A DNA stretch of 64,000 nucleotides from Xenophilus sp003671765 (GTDB taxonomy: Bacteria; Pseudomonadota; Gammaproteobacteria; Burkholderiales; Burkholderiaceae_C): positions 5,394,001 to 5,458,000 of the forward strand of contig CP166702.1 in NCBI GenBank assembly GCA_051414805.1, in the 5' to 3' direction. Shown piece after piece: positions 10,174-20,117 of the stretch (the first letter of the stretch is position 1; each line of letters opens with the position of its first letter). A program made the translations under genes and the position numbers. The notes beneath the pieces were generated by a model. The model was not told the origin of the DNA. It did not search any database and saw only the letters and a list, made by a program, of their open reading frames with translations.

Positions 10174-10908
10174 GTGGGCGCGGCACATCCGTCCATCGGC
10201 CCGGCCCTGCATGGGCTGCGCCTCGGCTTCTCGGCGCTGGAGCCCGCCGCGGCGCTGCTGGAACAGGTGCTCGGCCTCGCGCCCATCCCGGTCGTGCCAC
10301 CCGCGGCGGCGGGACGGCCCGCGCGGCGCCACTACGCGCTCGGCGGGCTGCGCCTGGAGGTCCGCAGCGCATCCGGGTTACGCGGCCCTGGCGAGAGCCG
10401 GCCTGCGAACGTCGACGCCCTGCAGTGGCGCCAGGACGACCTGCCCCATCGACGACGGCACCTCGCCACCCTGGGGCTCGCGGCGCTCGATGGCGCCGAA
10501 CTCGGATGTGGCGCCGGCCTGCGCCTGGAGGCGGTGGAGACCGGTGCCTGCGCGGTCGAGCTGCGCGAACCGCAGGATGTCGTCGTGACGCCGCCCGTGC
10601 CCGGCCCGCGCCTGGTCGCCATCGACCTGAGGGTGCGCGCGCCCGAGAGCGTGGCCGTGCATTGGGCGCGCCTGCTCGGTGCGCCGCTGGGCCGCGATGC
10701 CGACGGCGTGCCGCGCCTCGACGTGGCGCCGGTGCCGGTGCGCTTCGTGCCGGCCTCGGCCTTCGAGGGCGCTGGCGTCGATGCGCTGGTGCTCGCCGGC
10801 GCCGACGCCCGGGTCACCGCGCAGCGCGCCGCGGCGCACGGGCTGCCGGTGGAAGGCGACGGTTCGTGGATCGCCGCGGGCCTGCGCGTGCGGCATTCCC
10901 GGCGCTGA
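10174..10908 (+). CDS. Glyoxalase/VOC-like domain protein
   Basis: A 244-residue protein with two weakly conserved VOC-like halves (LRLGFSALEPAAALLEQVLG near the start, LVAIDLRVRAPESVAVHWARLLG near 150). GTG at 10174 lies 6 bases after the phosphotransferase stop, so the two are probably cotranscribed. Its layout resembles the larger glyoxalase-like protein at 21400, which sits directly before an acyl-CoA dehydrogenase. Metal ligands are not obvious. The function is unknown; a role as an isomerase or hydratase-like accessory to acyl-CoA turnover is only a guess. The even GC-rich codon use makes some doubt about the exact start unavoidable. Confidence 0.65.
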   Translation: MGAAHPSIGPALHGLRLGFSALEPAAALLEQVLGLAPIPVVPPAAAGRPARRHYALGGLRLEVRSASGLRGPGESRPANVDALQWRQDDLPHRRRHLATLGLAALDGAELGCGAGLRLEAVETGACAVELREPQDVVVTPPVPGPRLVAIDLRVRAPESVAVHWARLLGAPLGRDADGVPRLDVAPVPVRFVPASAFEGAGVDALVLAGADARVTAQRAAAHGLPVEGDGSWIAAGLRVRHSRR

Positions 10909-10936
10909 GCCCCGAAACAGCAAAGTGCAATCGGCC

Positions 10937-10986
10937 GCCAGCCCGCCCCGGATGGGCGCTGGCGCCAAACTCGTCACATCCGTGAC
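10937..10986. terminator. Hairpins between convergent genes
   Basis: Two inverted repeats lie in the 87-base gap between the convergent genes ending at 10908 and 10996: GCCAGC/GCTGGC arms with inner GCCC/GGGC pairing (10937-10963) and GTCAC-ATCC-GTGAC (10973-10986). There is no T-tract, so they are weak candidates for a shared terminator. Confidence 0.3.
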
Positions 10987-10995
10987 GACCTCTGC

Positions 10996-13089
10996 TCAGG
11001 CGAACGACCTGCCTTCCGCCACCAGCTTCTGGATCAGCGGTGCCGGCTGCCAGAATGCCGCATCGTCGCGCGGGTTCTTGGCAAAGCGCTTCATCGTCTC
11101 GGCCACGTTGTACAGGCCCACCTGGCTGGCGTAGTGCATCGGCCCGCCGCGGTGCATCGGGAAACCGTAGCCCGTGAGGTACACCATGTCGATGTCGCCG
11201 GACTTGCTGGCGATGCCGTCCTCCAGGATGTGCGCGCCTTCGTTGACGAGGGCATACACCAGGCGCTGCACGATCTCCTCGTCGCTGATCTTGCGTGGGG
11301 TGATGCCCAGCTCCTTGCGGTGGTCCTCGATCATCTTGTTGACCAGCTCGCTCGGGATCGCGTCGCGCTTGCCCGCCTGGTAGTCGTACCACCCTGCCCC
11401 GGTCTTCTGGCCGAAGCGGCCCAGCTCGCACAGCTTGTCGGCCGTCTTGCTGTACTTCATGTCGGCACGCTCGGTGGCGCGGCGCTTGCGGATCGCCCAG
11501 CCGATGTCGTTGCCCGCCAAGTCGCCCATGCGGAACGGACCCATGGCGAAGCCGAACTTCTCGATCGCCTTGTCTACCTGCTGGGGCGTGGCGCCTTCGT
11601 CGAGCAGGAAGCCGGCCTGGCGTGAGTACTGCTCGATCATGCGGTTGCCGATGAAGCCGTCGCACACGCCGGAGACGACGGCCGTCTTCTTGATCTTCTT
11701 GGCCACGGCCATGACGGTGGCCAGCACGTCCTTGGCCGTTTCCTTGCCGCGCACGACTTCCAGCAGCTTCATAACGTTGGCCGGGCTGAAGAAGTGCATG
11801 CCGACCACGTCCTGCGGGCGTTTCGTGAAGGCGGCGATTTTGTCGACGTCCAGCGTGGAGGTGTTGGACGCGAGGATGGCGCCCTTCCTGGCGATCTCGT
11901 CGAGCTGCTTGAAGACCTTTTCCTTGACGCCAAGCTCTTCGAACACGGCCTCGATGATGAGGTCGCAGTCCTTGAGTGCTGCGTAGTCCAGGGTGGTGCT
12001 CAGGAGCGCCATGCGCTGCTCGTACTTGTCCTGCTTGAGCTTGCCCTTCTTGACCTGGGCCTCGTAGTTCTTCTTGATGGTGGCGACGCCGCGGTCCAGC
12101 GCTTCCTGCTTCATCTCGAGCATGGTGACGGGGATGCCGGCGTTCAGGAAGTTCATCGTGATGCCGCCGCCCATGGTGCCGGCGCCGATCACGCCCACCG
12201 TCTTGATCGGGCGCTGGGGCGTGTCTTCGGGCACGTCGGGGATCTTGCTGGCGGCGCGCTCGGCGAAGAAGGCGTTGCGCAGGGCCGCGCTCTCCGGCGT
12301 CCACACGAGCTCGGTGACGCCGGCGCGTTCGTAGGCCAGCGCCTGGTCGAAGGGCATGCGCACGGACTGCGCCACGCAGTCGAGGCAGCGCAACGGCGCC
12401 GGGTAGTTCTTCGACATCGCGGCGACCATGTTGCGCGCGAACTGCAGGTAGGCCTCGGGCGCCGGGTGCGTCACCTTCAGCTCGCGCACGCGCGGCAGCG
12501 GACGCACCTCGGCATGGTCGCGCGCGAAAGCGATCGCGGCCTGCAGCACCTCGGCGTCGACGATGCGGTCGAAGAGCTTCTGGCCGGGCATGGCGGCCAG
12601 CACCTCGCTCATCACCGTGTTGCCGGTGACGATCATGTTGAGGGCCGGCTCCAGGCCGATGAGGCGCGGCAGGCGCTGCGTGCCGCTGGCACCCGGCAGG
12701 ATGCCGATGCGCACCTCGGGCAGCGACACCAGGGTGCCGCGCTGCACCACGCGGTAGTGGCAGCCCATGGCCAGCTCCAGGCCGCCGCCCATCACGATGC
12801 TGTGGATGGCCGCGACGACCGGCTTCTCGCAGCGCTCGATCAGGTCGATGACGTCGATCAGGTCGGGCGCCATCGTGGCTTCGGGCTTGTTGAATTCACG
12901 GATGTCGGCGCCACCGCAGAAGGCGCGGCCGCGGCCGGTGAGCACGATGGCCCGCACGTCCGGGTCGGCCTCGGCGCGGCGGATGGCGTCGGCGATGAAG
13001 CGCCGGTTGCCCAGCCCCAGGCTGTTGACCGGGGGCGTGTCCATGGTCGCGACGGCGATGCCGTCCTGCACGTCGTAGCTGCCGCTCAC
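10996..13089 (-). CDS. Multifunctional enoyl-CoA hydratase / 3-hydroxyacyl-CoA dehydrogenase (FadB/FadJ-like)
   Basis: A 697-residue beta-oxidation enzyme. The N-terminal crotonase domain has the oxyanion-hole stretch GRAFCGGADIREF near residue 53, GGGLELAMG near 100 and PEVRIGILPGASGTQRLP. The NAD-binding 3-hydroxyacyl-CoA dehydrogenase domain begins VGVIGAGTMGGGI near residue 300, with HFFSPANVMKLLEVVRG following, and two C-terminal dehydrogenase domains end at GRSFA. The start chosen is GTG at 13089, preceded by AAAGGA at five bases; the open frame upstream overlaps the divergent MaoC gene and is not coding. Length (about 700) fits the FadB/FadJ-like family common in Burkholderiales. It hydrates enoyl-CoA and oxidises the 3-hydroxy product. 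Confidence 0.92.
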   Translation of the reverse strand: MSGSYDVQDGIAVATMDTPPVNSLGLGNRRFIADAIRRAEADPDVRAIVLTGRGRAFCGGADIREFNKPEATMAPDLIDVIDLIERCEKPVVAAIHSIVMGGGLELAMGCHYRVVQRGTLVSLPEVRIGILPGASGTQRLPRLIGLEPALNMIVTGNTVMSEVLAAMPGQKLFDRIVDAEVLQAAIAFARDHAEVRPLPRVRELKVTHPAPEAYLQFARNMVAAMSKNYPAPLRCLDCVAQSVRMPFDQALAYERAGVTELVWTPESAALRNAFFAERAASKIPDVPEDTPQRPIKTVGVIGAGTMGGGITMNFLNAGIPVTMLEMKQEALDRGVATIKKNYEAQVKKGKLKQDKYEQRMALLSTTLDYAALKDCDLIIEAVFEELGVKEKVFKQLDEIARKGAILASNTSTLDVDKIAAFTKRPQDVVGMHFFSPANVMKLLEVVRGKETAKDVLATVMAVAKKIKKTAVVSGVCDGFIGNRMIEQYSRQAGFLLDEGATPQQVDKAIEKFGFAMGPFRMGDLAGNDIGWAIRKRRATERADMKYSKTADKLCELGRFGQKTGAGWYDYQAGKRDAIPSELVNKMIEDHRKELGITPRKISDEEIVQRLVYALVNEGAHILEDGIASKSGDIDMVYLTGYGFPMHRGGPMHYASQVGLYNVAETMKRFAKNPRDDAAFWQPAPLIQKLVAEGRSFA

Positions 13090-13261
13090 AGGCGTCCTTT
13101 CAGAGTGGAGCGCCGATGTTCCGCCGCCACGCGCGCGCAGCGCATCAGCGCTCCGAATGCGTCCGATGAAAAGACTGCATGGCTCGACGTTCCGGCGCCG
13201 GGCCGATGCAGGCACCATCGGGTGCATCCGAACTTTGCCCGGCCTGCGCGCCGGCCTTGCC

Positions 13262-13720
13262 ATGCCCGTCCTGACCCGAGACAACCTGCAGCAGCACGTC
13301 GGCCAGTCGATCGGCACCTCGTCCTGGGTGGAGGTGCCGCAGTCGCGCATCGACGCTTTTGCCGAGTGCACCGAAGACCGCCAGTGGATCCACATCGACG
13401 TCGAGCGCGCCACGCGCGAGAGCCCCTTCAAGGCGCCCATCGCGCACGGCTTCCTCACGCTGTCGCTGCTGCCCATCACCTCGTACGAACTGCTGGCGGG
13501 CCTCAAGCCCACCAAGTCGGTCAACTACGGCATGGACAAGCTGCGCTTCATGTCACCGGTGAAGGCCGGCTCGCGCGTGCGCAACCACATCAAGCTGCTG
13601 GCGGCCGAGCCGCGCGACGACGGCTGGGTGCTGCTGCGCTGCGAGAACACCGTCGAGATCGAGGGGCAGGACAAGCCGGCCCTGGTCGCCGTCACGCTGG
13701 GCCTGTTCTCCTGGTCCTGA
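13262..13720 (+). CDS. MaoC family (R)-hydratase
   Basis: A 152-residue hot-dog-fold hydratase. The hydratase-2 motif is seen as AECTEDRQWIHID (candidate catalytic Asp39 and His44), followed by APIAHGFLTLSLL. Such single-domain MaoC proteins hydrate short or medium trans-2-enoyl-CoA to the (R)-3-hydroxy form. ATG at 13262 gives the usual family length. The gene is divergent from the FadB-like gene (172-base gap) and 40 bases before an acyl-CoA dehydrogenase, likely in the same transcript. Confidence 0.92.
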   Translation: MPVLTRDNLQQHVGQSIGTSSWVEVPQSRIDAFAECTEDRQWIHIDVERATRESPFKAPIAHGFLTLSLLPITSYELLAGLKPTKSVNYGMDKLRFMSPVKAGSRVRNHIKLLAAEPRDDGWVLLRCENTVEIEGQDKPALVAVTLGLFSWS

Positions 13721-13760
13721 TTCCCTTTTCCACACATCGCCGCACACGAAAGAACATCGC

Positions 13761-15002
<1,242 letters not shown>

Positions 15003-15011
15003 GCCGGCGCC

Positions 15012-16691
15012 TCAGGCGATGCGCGGGCCGAAAGGCAGGATGCCCGGCTCGCGCAGCATGCGCCGCAGCAGCTTGCCGTTGCCGGCCGCCGGCAGGCCGT
15101 CGCGGAACACGATGGAGCGCGGCACCTTGTAGTGCGACATGTGCTGCAGGCACCACTCGATGAGGCGCTGGTCGGTGCGGTCGCGCCGGCGGCCGAAGCC
15201 GTCGACGCGGATGTCGCGCGGGGCGGCGTCCTTGAGCACCACGTAGGCCTGCAGCGCCTCGCCGCGGTCGGGGTCGGGCAGGCCGACCACCGCGGCCTGG
15301 CGCACGTCGGGGTGCGTCGCGAGGATGGCCTCGACCTCCTCGGGGAACACGCTGTAGCTCCAGACCTTGATCATTTCCTTGTGGCGGCCGATGAAGCGCA
15401 GGTAGCCCTCCTCGTCCATGGCGCCGATGTCGCCGGTGCGCACCCAGCCGTCGACCAGCATGGCGCGCGTGGCCTCGGGCCGCATCCAGTAGCCCTTGAA
15501 GGGCACCGGGCTGCGCACCTGGATCTCGCCGGCCGAGCCGGCCGGCAGCACCGCGCCGGTGTCGGGGTCGACGATGCGCAGCTCCGTGCCGGGAATGGGC
15601 TTGCCGTTGGTGCCCCACTTCACGGCGTCGGCCGGCATGAGCGCGTCGGAGCTGTGGGTCTCGCTCAGGCCGTAGCCGGTCTCGAAGACCTTGCAGCCGC
15701 CAGTGAAGCGGCGCCAGGCCTCGCCCAGCTCGCGCGTGAGCACGGTGCCGAAGCTGGTGGCGGCGGTGATGCGCAGCGACGAGAGCTCGTAGCTGGCGGC
15801 GTCCTCGCAGGCCATCACCGAGTCGAGCGAGGGCGCCATCGTGTACCACCAGCTCACCCGACAGGCCTCGATGGCCTGGAGCACGGCCGTGGCGTCGAAG
15901 CGGCCGAGCAGCACCACCGTGGCCCCGCAGTAGATGACCGCGTTCAGGCCGGTGATGAGCCCCGAGATGTGGTGCAGCGGCACGTCGGCCAGCAGCACGT
16001 CGTCGGGCCGGATGTCCAGGCTCTGTGCCGTCGCTGCCGTCTTGTACAGCGCGCATTCGTAGCTCAGCATGGCGGCCTTCGGCAGCCCGGTGGTGCCCGA
16101 GGTATAGGCCATGAGCGCCACGTCGTCCAGCGCAAGGTCGGGCACGGATTCGAAGGGCCCGGCCGCGGCGAGCGCCTTCGCGAAGCCGAGCGTGCCGGCC
16201 GGCCAGGGCGGATGCACGTCGCCGGGCAGTGCGATGCACGGCGGCACGTCGATGGCCAGCACGCCCGGCAGCATGTCGCCGTAGCGCACGGCGTACAGCT
16301 GGCAGCCGGCGCGACCGCCGATGGCTTCGTGCGCGAGCGCCAGGCCCTCTTCGCCCGCCACCACCGCCGCGGCATCCAGCTCGGTGAGCTGGTGGGCCAG
16401 CTCGTACAGGCGCGCATGCGGGTTGCAGGGACTGACGACGGCGCCGAGCTTCTGTGCCCCCAGGTGCGCGATCACGTACTCGGGGCAGTTGTGCATGAAC
16501 AGGGCCACCACGTCGCCCTGCGCCAGCCCGTGGTCGCGCAGGCTCTGGGCAAAGCGGTCGCTCAGCTCGTCGAGCTCGGCATAGCTGATGCGCCGGCCGT
16601 ACCAGACGATGGCGGGCTTGTGCGGGGTGGCGTGGGCATGCAGCCGCAAATACTCGTGCAGCGGCCGGCGGCCGTGGCGGTAGTCGATCAT
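15012..16691 (-). CDS. AMP-forming acyl-CoA synthetase/ligase
   Basis: A 559-residue ANL-superfamily adenylate-forming ligase that activates a carboxylic acid to its CoA ester. The phosphate loop YTSGTTGLPKAAM is near residue 194, the A5 region GYGLSETHSS near 345, and the A7 motif GWVRTGDIG near 410. The C-terminal catalytic Lys appears in AAGNGKLLRR near 535. The A8 hinge reads GRHKEMIKVWSYSVFPEEVE, where most members have G-x-N-V-x-P. ATG at 16691 (MIDYRHGRRPLHEYL) is chosen; the longer open frame upstream has no homologous look. Its position among the dehydrogenase and hydratases makes it the likely entry enzyme of the pathway. Confidence 0.92.
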   Translation of the reverse strand: MIDYRHGRRPLHEYLRLHAHATPHKPAIVWYGRRISYAELDELSDRFAQSLRDHGLAQGDVVALFMHNCPEYVIAHLGAQKLGAVVSPCNPHARLYELAHQLTELDAAAVVAGEEGLALAHEAIGGRAGCQLYAVRYGDMLPGVLAIDVPPCIALPGDVHPPWPAGTLGFAKALAAAGPFESVPDLALDDVALMAYTSGTTGLPKAAMLSYECALYKTAATAQSLDIRPDDVLLADVPLHHISGLITGLNAVIYCGATVVLLGRFDATAVLQAIEACRVSWWYTMAPSLDSVMACEDAASYELSSLRITAATSFGTVLTRELGEAWRRFTGGCKVFETGYGLSETHSSDALMPADAVKWGTNGKPIPGTELRIVDPDTGAVLPAGSAGEIQVRSPVPFKGYWMRPEATRAMLVDGWVRTGDIGAMDEEGYLRFIGRHKEMIKVWSYSVFPEEVEAILATHPDVRQAAVVGLPDPDRGEALQAYVVLKDAAPRDIRVDGFGRRRDRTDQRLIEWCLQHMSHYKVPRSIVFRDGLPAAGNGKLLRRMLREPGILPFGPRIA

Positions 16692-16890
16692 CCTGGCTTG
16701 TCTCCGGATCGTCGGGCCTTGCGGCCATGCGGGTTCAGGAAAGGCGTCTGCGCGCCCCGTCTCCTGTCCCGCTTGTGTCCGGATGATCGGCCAGGGCCTG
16801 CCCGAGGGCAAGGCGCCGGCAATGAATATTCGGCATGCCCGCCCATGTGGCGGCTGCATGCGGCGCGGCGCGGCCGGCGGCGACGGACCG

Positions 16891-17616
16891 TCAGGCCGTG
16901 GCGCGCGCGCGGCGCCGGGCCGCCGGCTCGGGCTCGCCGGCGCGCTCGCGCAGGTAGGCCAGGATCGGCGCTGCCGTGCGCTCGATCTCGTCCTCGATGC
17001 CCTTGCGCGCGAGCTCGCCGTCGCCCTTGCGCAGGCCGCGCAGCACGAGGTGGTGCGGGTGCTGCTTGCGCGGCTGCGCCAGCGCGTGGGTCTGCAGGGC
17101 CCGCATCAGCGGGCCGCATTGCAGCCACAGGCCCTCGACCATGCGCTGGAGCACCGGCATGCGGGCCAGCGCGTAGACCTCCATGTGGAAGCGCTCGGCC
17201 GCCAGCAGCTCGGCCGCCGCGTCGCCCGCTTCCCGCTGCGCGGCCATGTCCTCGTGCAGCGCCTCCAGGCGGCGAACGTCGGCCCCCGTTGCATGGTCGG
17301 CGGCGTGGGCCGCGGCCCGGCCCTCGAGCAGCAGCCGGAGTTCGCACACCTCGGCGAAGCGCGCCTCGTCCATGACCGGCACGCGCACCGAATGGTGGCC
17401 CACCTGCTCCAGCGCCTGCTCGGAGATCAGCCGCGCCAGCGCCTCGCGCACCGGGGTCGGGCTGATGCCCATCTCGGCCGCCAGGTCGCGCAGCTTGAGC
17501 TTCTCGCCCGGCGCGAAGCGGCCCGCCTTGAGGTCGCGGCACAGCCGCGCATAGGCCTGGCCATTGAGGCTGTCACGGGTGAGCGGGGCGTCGTCCATGG
17601 TCGGGAAGGGCCGCAT
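16891..17616 (-). CDS. GntR family regulator, FCD subfamily
   Basis: A GntR-type repressor of about 241 residues. The winged HTH has FAPGEKLKLRDLAAEMGISP and TPVREALARLISEQ, and the all-helical FCD effector domain includes RLLLEGRAAAHAA with conserved Asp/His metal-site candidates and HPHHLVL. Possible starts are TTG 17625, ATG 17616 (GAGG just upstream) and ATG 17598; 17616 is chosen. A 12-base A/T-rich operator candidate at 17636-17647 lies directly upstream and recurs before the gene at 21400, suggesting autoregulation and control of the CaiB/VOC divergent pair. The gene follows the ECH gene on the same strand by 49 bases. Confidence 0.88.
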   Translation of the reverse strand: MRPFPTMDDAPLTRDSLNGQAYARLCRDLKAGRFAPGEKLKLRDLAAEMGISPTPVREALARLISEQALEQVGHHSVRVPVMDEARFAEVCELRLLLEGRAAAHAADHATGADVRRLEALHEDMAAQREAGDAAAELLAAERFHMEVYALARMPVLQRMVEGLWLQCGPLMRALQTHALAQPRKQHPHHLVLRGLRKGDGELARKGIEDEIERTAAPILAYLRERAGEPEPAARRRARATA

Positions 17617-17635
17617 GGCCCTCAATCTGAAATAG

Positions 17636-17647
17636 GTTATATCGTAT
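17636..17647. promoter_or_regulatory. Candidate GntR operator, copy A
   Basis: GTTATATCGTAT, directly upstream of the gntR start, in very GC-rich surroundings. It matches the site at 21371-21382 at 11 of 12 positions. Its placement suggests repression of gntR itself. Confidence 0.45.
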
Positions 17648-17665
17648 GCCGGCCAGTTAGGCCGG

Positions 17666-18487
17666 TCAGCGGCCGGTGAAGTTCGGCGCGCGCTTTTCCA
17701 GGAAATGCGCCACGCCTTCCTTGAAATCCTCGCTGTCGAAGGACGCCACCATGGCCTCGTCGGCGCGGCGCCAGGCCTCGTCCAGGTCCTGGAACAGGCT
17801 GTCGCAGACCTGGCGCTTGATGACGCCGATCGAACGCGGCGAAGCGCTGTGCACCAGCTCGCGCGCGATGCCCTGCACCGCCGCCAGGAAGCCCTCGGCC
17901 GGCAGCGCTTTCACGAGGCCGAGCTGCGCGGCTTCGGCCGTGAGCAGCGTGCGGGCCGACATGAGCAGGTCCAGCGCATTCGTCACGCCCACCAGGCGCG
18001 GCAGCATCCACGAGGCGCCGTGCTCGGCGATGAGGCCGCGCTTGGCGAAGGCGGTGGTGAGCTTCTGCCCCTCGGCCATGTAGCGGAAGTCGCAGAAGAG
18101 CGCCATGCACAGGCCGATGCCGGCGATCGGCCCGTTGATGGCCGCGAAGATCGGCTTGCGCACCTTGAGCAGGTAGCTGAAGCGCCAGGCGTAGTTGCGC
18201 TCGATGCCCTCGAGCGCGTCGGCCGCGGGCGCCGAGCGCGCGGCATCGGCATCGCCGCTGCCGGACGCGCCGGCCTCGAGGATGTCCATGTCCGCCCCGG
18301 CGCAGAAGCCCCGCCCCGCGCCGGTGACGACGATCGCGCGCACGGCGGCGTCGGCCTCGGCACCGAGCACGGCCTGGCGGTACTCGTCCTCCATGCCCTC
18401 GTTCCAGGCATTGAGCCGCTCCGGGCGGTTGAGGGTGATGGTGCACACGCCGTCCTGCGTGGCCACGGTGATGTTGCTGTACGCCAT
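17666..18487 (-). CDS. Enoyl-CoA hydratase/isomerase family protein
   Basis: A 273-residue crotonase-fold enzyme. The first oxyanion-hole segment is GAGRGFCAGADMDIL near residue 58, and the second NGPIAGIGLCMALFCDFRYM near 120. The stretch KRGLIAEHGASWMLPRLVG supplies a Glu at the usual catalytic region. An acidic/alanine insertion (EAGASGSGDADAAR) follows the first segment, as in hydratases acting on bulky ligands. It begins 3 bases after the SDR stop, so it belongs to the caiB-ECH-SDR-ECH operon. It likely hydrates or isomerises an unsaturated CoA intermediate; the exact reaction is open. Confidence 0.92.
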   Translation of the reverse strand: MAYSNITVATQDGVCTITLNRPERLNAWNEGMEDEYRQAVLGAEADAAVRAIVVTGAGRGFCAGADMDILEAGASGSGDADAARSAPAADALEGIERNYAWRFSYLLKVRKPIFAAINGPIAGIGLCMALFCDFRYMAEGQKLTTAFAKRGLIAEHGASWMLPRLVGVTNALDLLMSARTLLTAEAAQLGLVKALPAEGFLAAVQGIARELVHSASPRSIGVIKRQVCDSLFQDLDEAWRRADEAMVASFDSEDFKEGVAHFLEKRAPNFTGR

Positions 18488-18490
18488 GGC

Positions 18491-19267
18491 TCAGCCCTCG
18501 TCGCCGCCGCCGATGGTGGCGCCGCCGTCGATGACGATGGTGGTGCCGGTGATGAAGCGGCCCGCATCCGAGCCCAGCAGCAGGGCCGCGCCGGCGATGT
18601 CCTCGGGCTCGCCGATCATGTTCAGCGGGCTGGACTTCAGCGCGTTGGCCAGCGTCTCGGGGTTGTCCCACAGCGCCTTGGCGAAGTCGGTCTTGATGAG
18701 GCCCGGCGCGATGCAGTTGGTGCGGATGCCCTGCTTGCCCCATTCCAGCGCGAGGCTGCGCGCCAGCGACATGTCGGCCGCCTTGGAGATGCCGTAGGCG
18801 CCCAGCACGCGCGAGCCCGTGAGCCCGGCGATCGAACTGATGATGACCACCGACCCGCCGCCCTTGGCCGCCATGCCCGGCGCCGTGCGGTTGACCAGCC
18901 ACAGGTTGGAGCGGATGTTGACGTCCATCACCTTCGAGAAGGCTTCGTCGCTGATGCCGGACATCGGCCCGTAGTACGGGTTCACGGCCGCGTTGCACAC
19001 CAGCACGTCGACCGTGCCGTAGACCTTCTCGGTCTGCTCGACCAGGCCCAGCACCTCGTCCTTGCGCGAGATGTTGCAGGCGATGGCCGTGGCCTCCAGC
19101 CCCTCGGACCGGATCTGGTCGACCACGGCGGCGCAGGCGTCGGCCTTGCGGCTGGTGATGACCACGCGCGCGCCGGCGCGCGCGTAGGCGATGGCGATCG
19201 CCCGGCCGATGCCGCGCGAGGACCCGGTGACGATCGCGGTCTTGTTCTTCAACGACAGGCTGTCCAT
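18491..19267 (-). CDS. Short-chain dehydrogenase/reductase
   Basis: A 258-residue classical SDR. The nucleotide-binding TGSSRGIGRAIA starts at residue 14, NAAV is near 92-95, the catalytic Ser is at 144/145 in VIISSIAG, and Tyr158 and Lys162 form YGISK. The C-terminal PLNMIGEPEDIAGAALLLGS and VIDGGATIGGG are standard. Arg40 after the second strand suggests NADP(H), but this is not decisive. ATG at 19267 fits the family length; the longer open frame upstream overlaps the neighbouring hydratase. It lies within a single operon of two hydratases and a CoA-transferase and probably oxidises a 3-hydroxyacyl-CoA. Confidence 0.93.
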   Translation of the reverse strand: MDSLSLKNKTAIVTGSSRGIGRAIAIAYARAGARVVITSRKADACAAVVDQIRSEGLEATAIACNISRKDEVLGLVEQTEKVYGTVDVLVCNAAVNPYYGPMSGISDEAFSKVMDVNIRSNLWLVNRTAPGMAAKGGGSVVIISSIAGLTGSRVLGAYGISKAADMSLARSLALEWGKQGIRTNCIAPGLIKTDFAKALWDNPETLANALKSSPLNMIGEPEDIAGAALLLGSDAGRFITGTTIVIDGGATIGGGDEG

Positions 19268-19296
19268 GGCGTCTCCTTCTCTTCGTGTCGGGGGTT

Positions 19297-20088
19297 TCAG
19301 CGGTTGGCGAACACGGGCGTGCGCTTCTCGACGAAGGCGCGCGCCGCTTCGAGGTGGTCCTCGGTCATCGCGCAGCGGATGTGGCGGACGGCCTCGTGGT
19401 CCAGCGCCTGGGAGAGCGTGGCGCCCTGCTCGGCCGCGTTGAGGTTGGACTTGATGTGGCCCAGCGTGATCGTCGGCCCCTCGGCGAGCTGGCGCGCCAG
19501 CTGACGGCCGGCGTCGTCGAGTTCCGCATCCGGCACCACGCGCGCGGCCAGGCCCAGTTGCAGCGCCTCGTCGGCCTTGATCACCGGCGACAGCAGCGCG
19601 AAGGCGCGCGCCCGCGGGCCCAGCAGCTGCGTGAGGAACCAGGTGCTGCCGAAGTCGCCCGACAGGCCGACCTTGGCGAAGGCCGAGGTGAGCTTGAGGG
19701 TGTCCGACGCGACGAGCAGGTCGCAGGCCAGCGCCAGCGACAGGCCCGCGCCCGCGCAGGCGCCGCGCACCAGGGCCAAGGTCGGCTTGGGCATCTCGCG
19801 CAGCAGGCGCGAACACTCCATGTGCTCGCGCAGCTGGTGCGTGCGCGCCTCCAGCGTGGCCGGCGGGCCGTCGCTGTCGGCCATCGCCTTCACGTCGCCA
19901 CCGGCGCAGAAGCCGCGGCCGGCGCCGGTCAGCACCACGGCGCGCACGGCCGGGTCGATGGCGGCGCGGCGCAGCGCGGCGAGCAGCGCGTCGGTCATGC
20001 CGGGCGTGAGCGCATTGAGCCGTTCGGGCCGGTTCAGCGTGAGAGTGAGCACGCCGCCGTCGCGCGCTTCGATCAGTTCGGTCGTCAT
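19297..20088 (-). CDS. Enoyl-CoA hydratase (PaaG/crotonase-like)
   Basis: A 263-residue crotonase-family enzyme, distinct from the hydratase at 17666. It has TGAGRGFCAGGDVKAMAD near residue 60, RGACAGAGLSLALACDLLVA near 105, and AFAKVGLSGDFGSTWFLTQLLG, in which Asp replaces the usual catalytic Glu. That Gly-Asp pattern resembles PaaG-type isomerases, where an Asp acts in double-bond shifting. ATG at 20088 (MTTELIEARDGGVLTLTL) is the homologous start. It follows caiB by 29 bases and precedes the SDR by 29 bases. Confidence 0.92.
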   Translation of the reverse strand: MTTELIEARDGGVLTLTLNRPERLNALTPGMTDALLAALRRAAIDPAVRAVVLTGAGRGFCAGGDVKAMADSDGPPATLEARTHQLREHMECSRLLREMPKPTLALVRGACAGAGLSLALACDLLVASDTLKLTSAFAKVGLSGDFGSTWFLTQLLGPRARAFALLSPVIKADEALQLGLAARVVPDAELDDAGRQLARQLAEGPTITLGHIKSNLNAAEQGATLSQALDHEAVRHIRCAMTEDHLEAARAFVEKRTPVFANR

Positions 20089-20117
20089 GGGCTGGATGTC
20101 TCCTGGTGCGGTGGGTG

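Noticed and set aside
13090..13524. N-terminal extension of the FadB-like protein by about 145 residues
   Set aside because: It would overlap the divergent maoC gene; GTG 13089 has a good Shine-Dalgarno and the homologous N-terminus.
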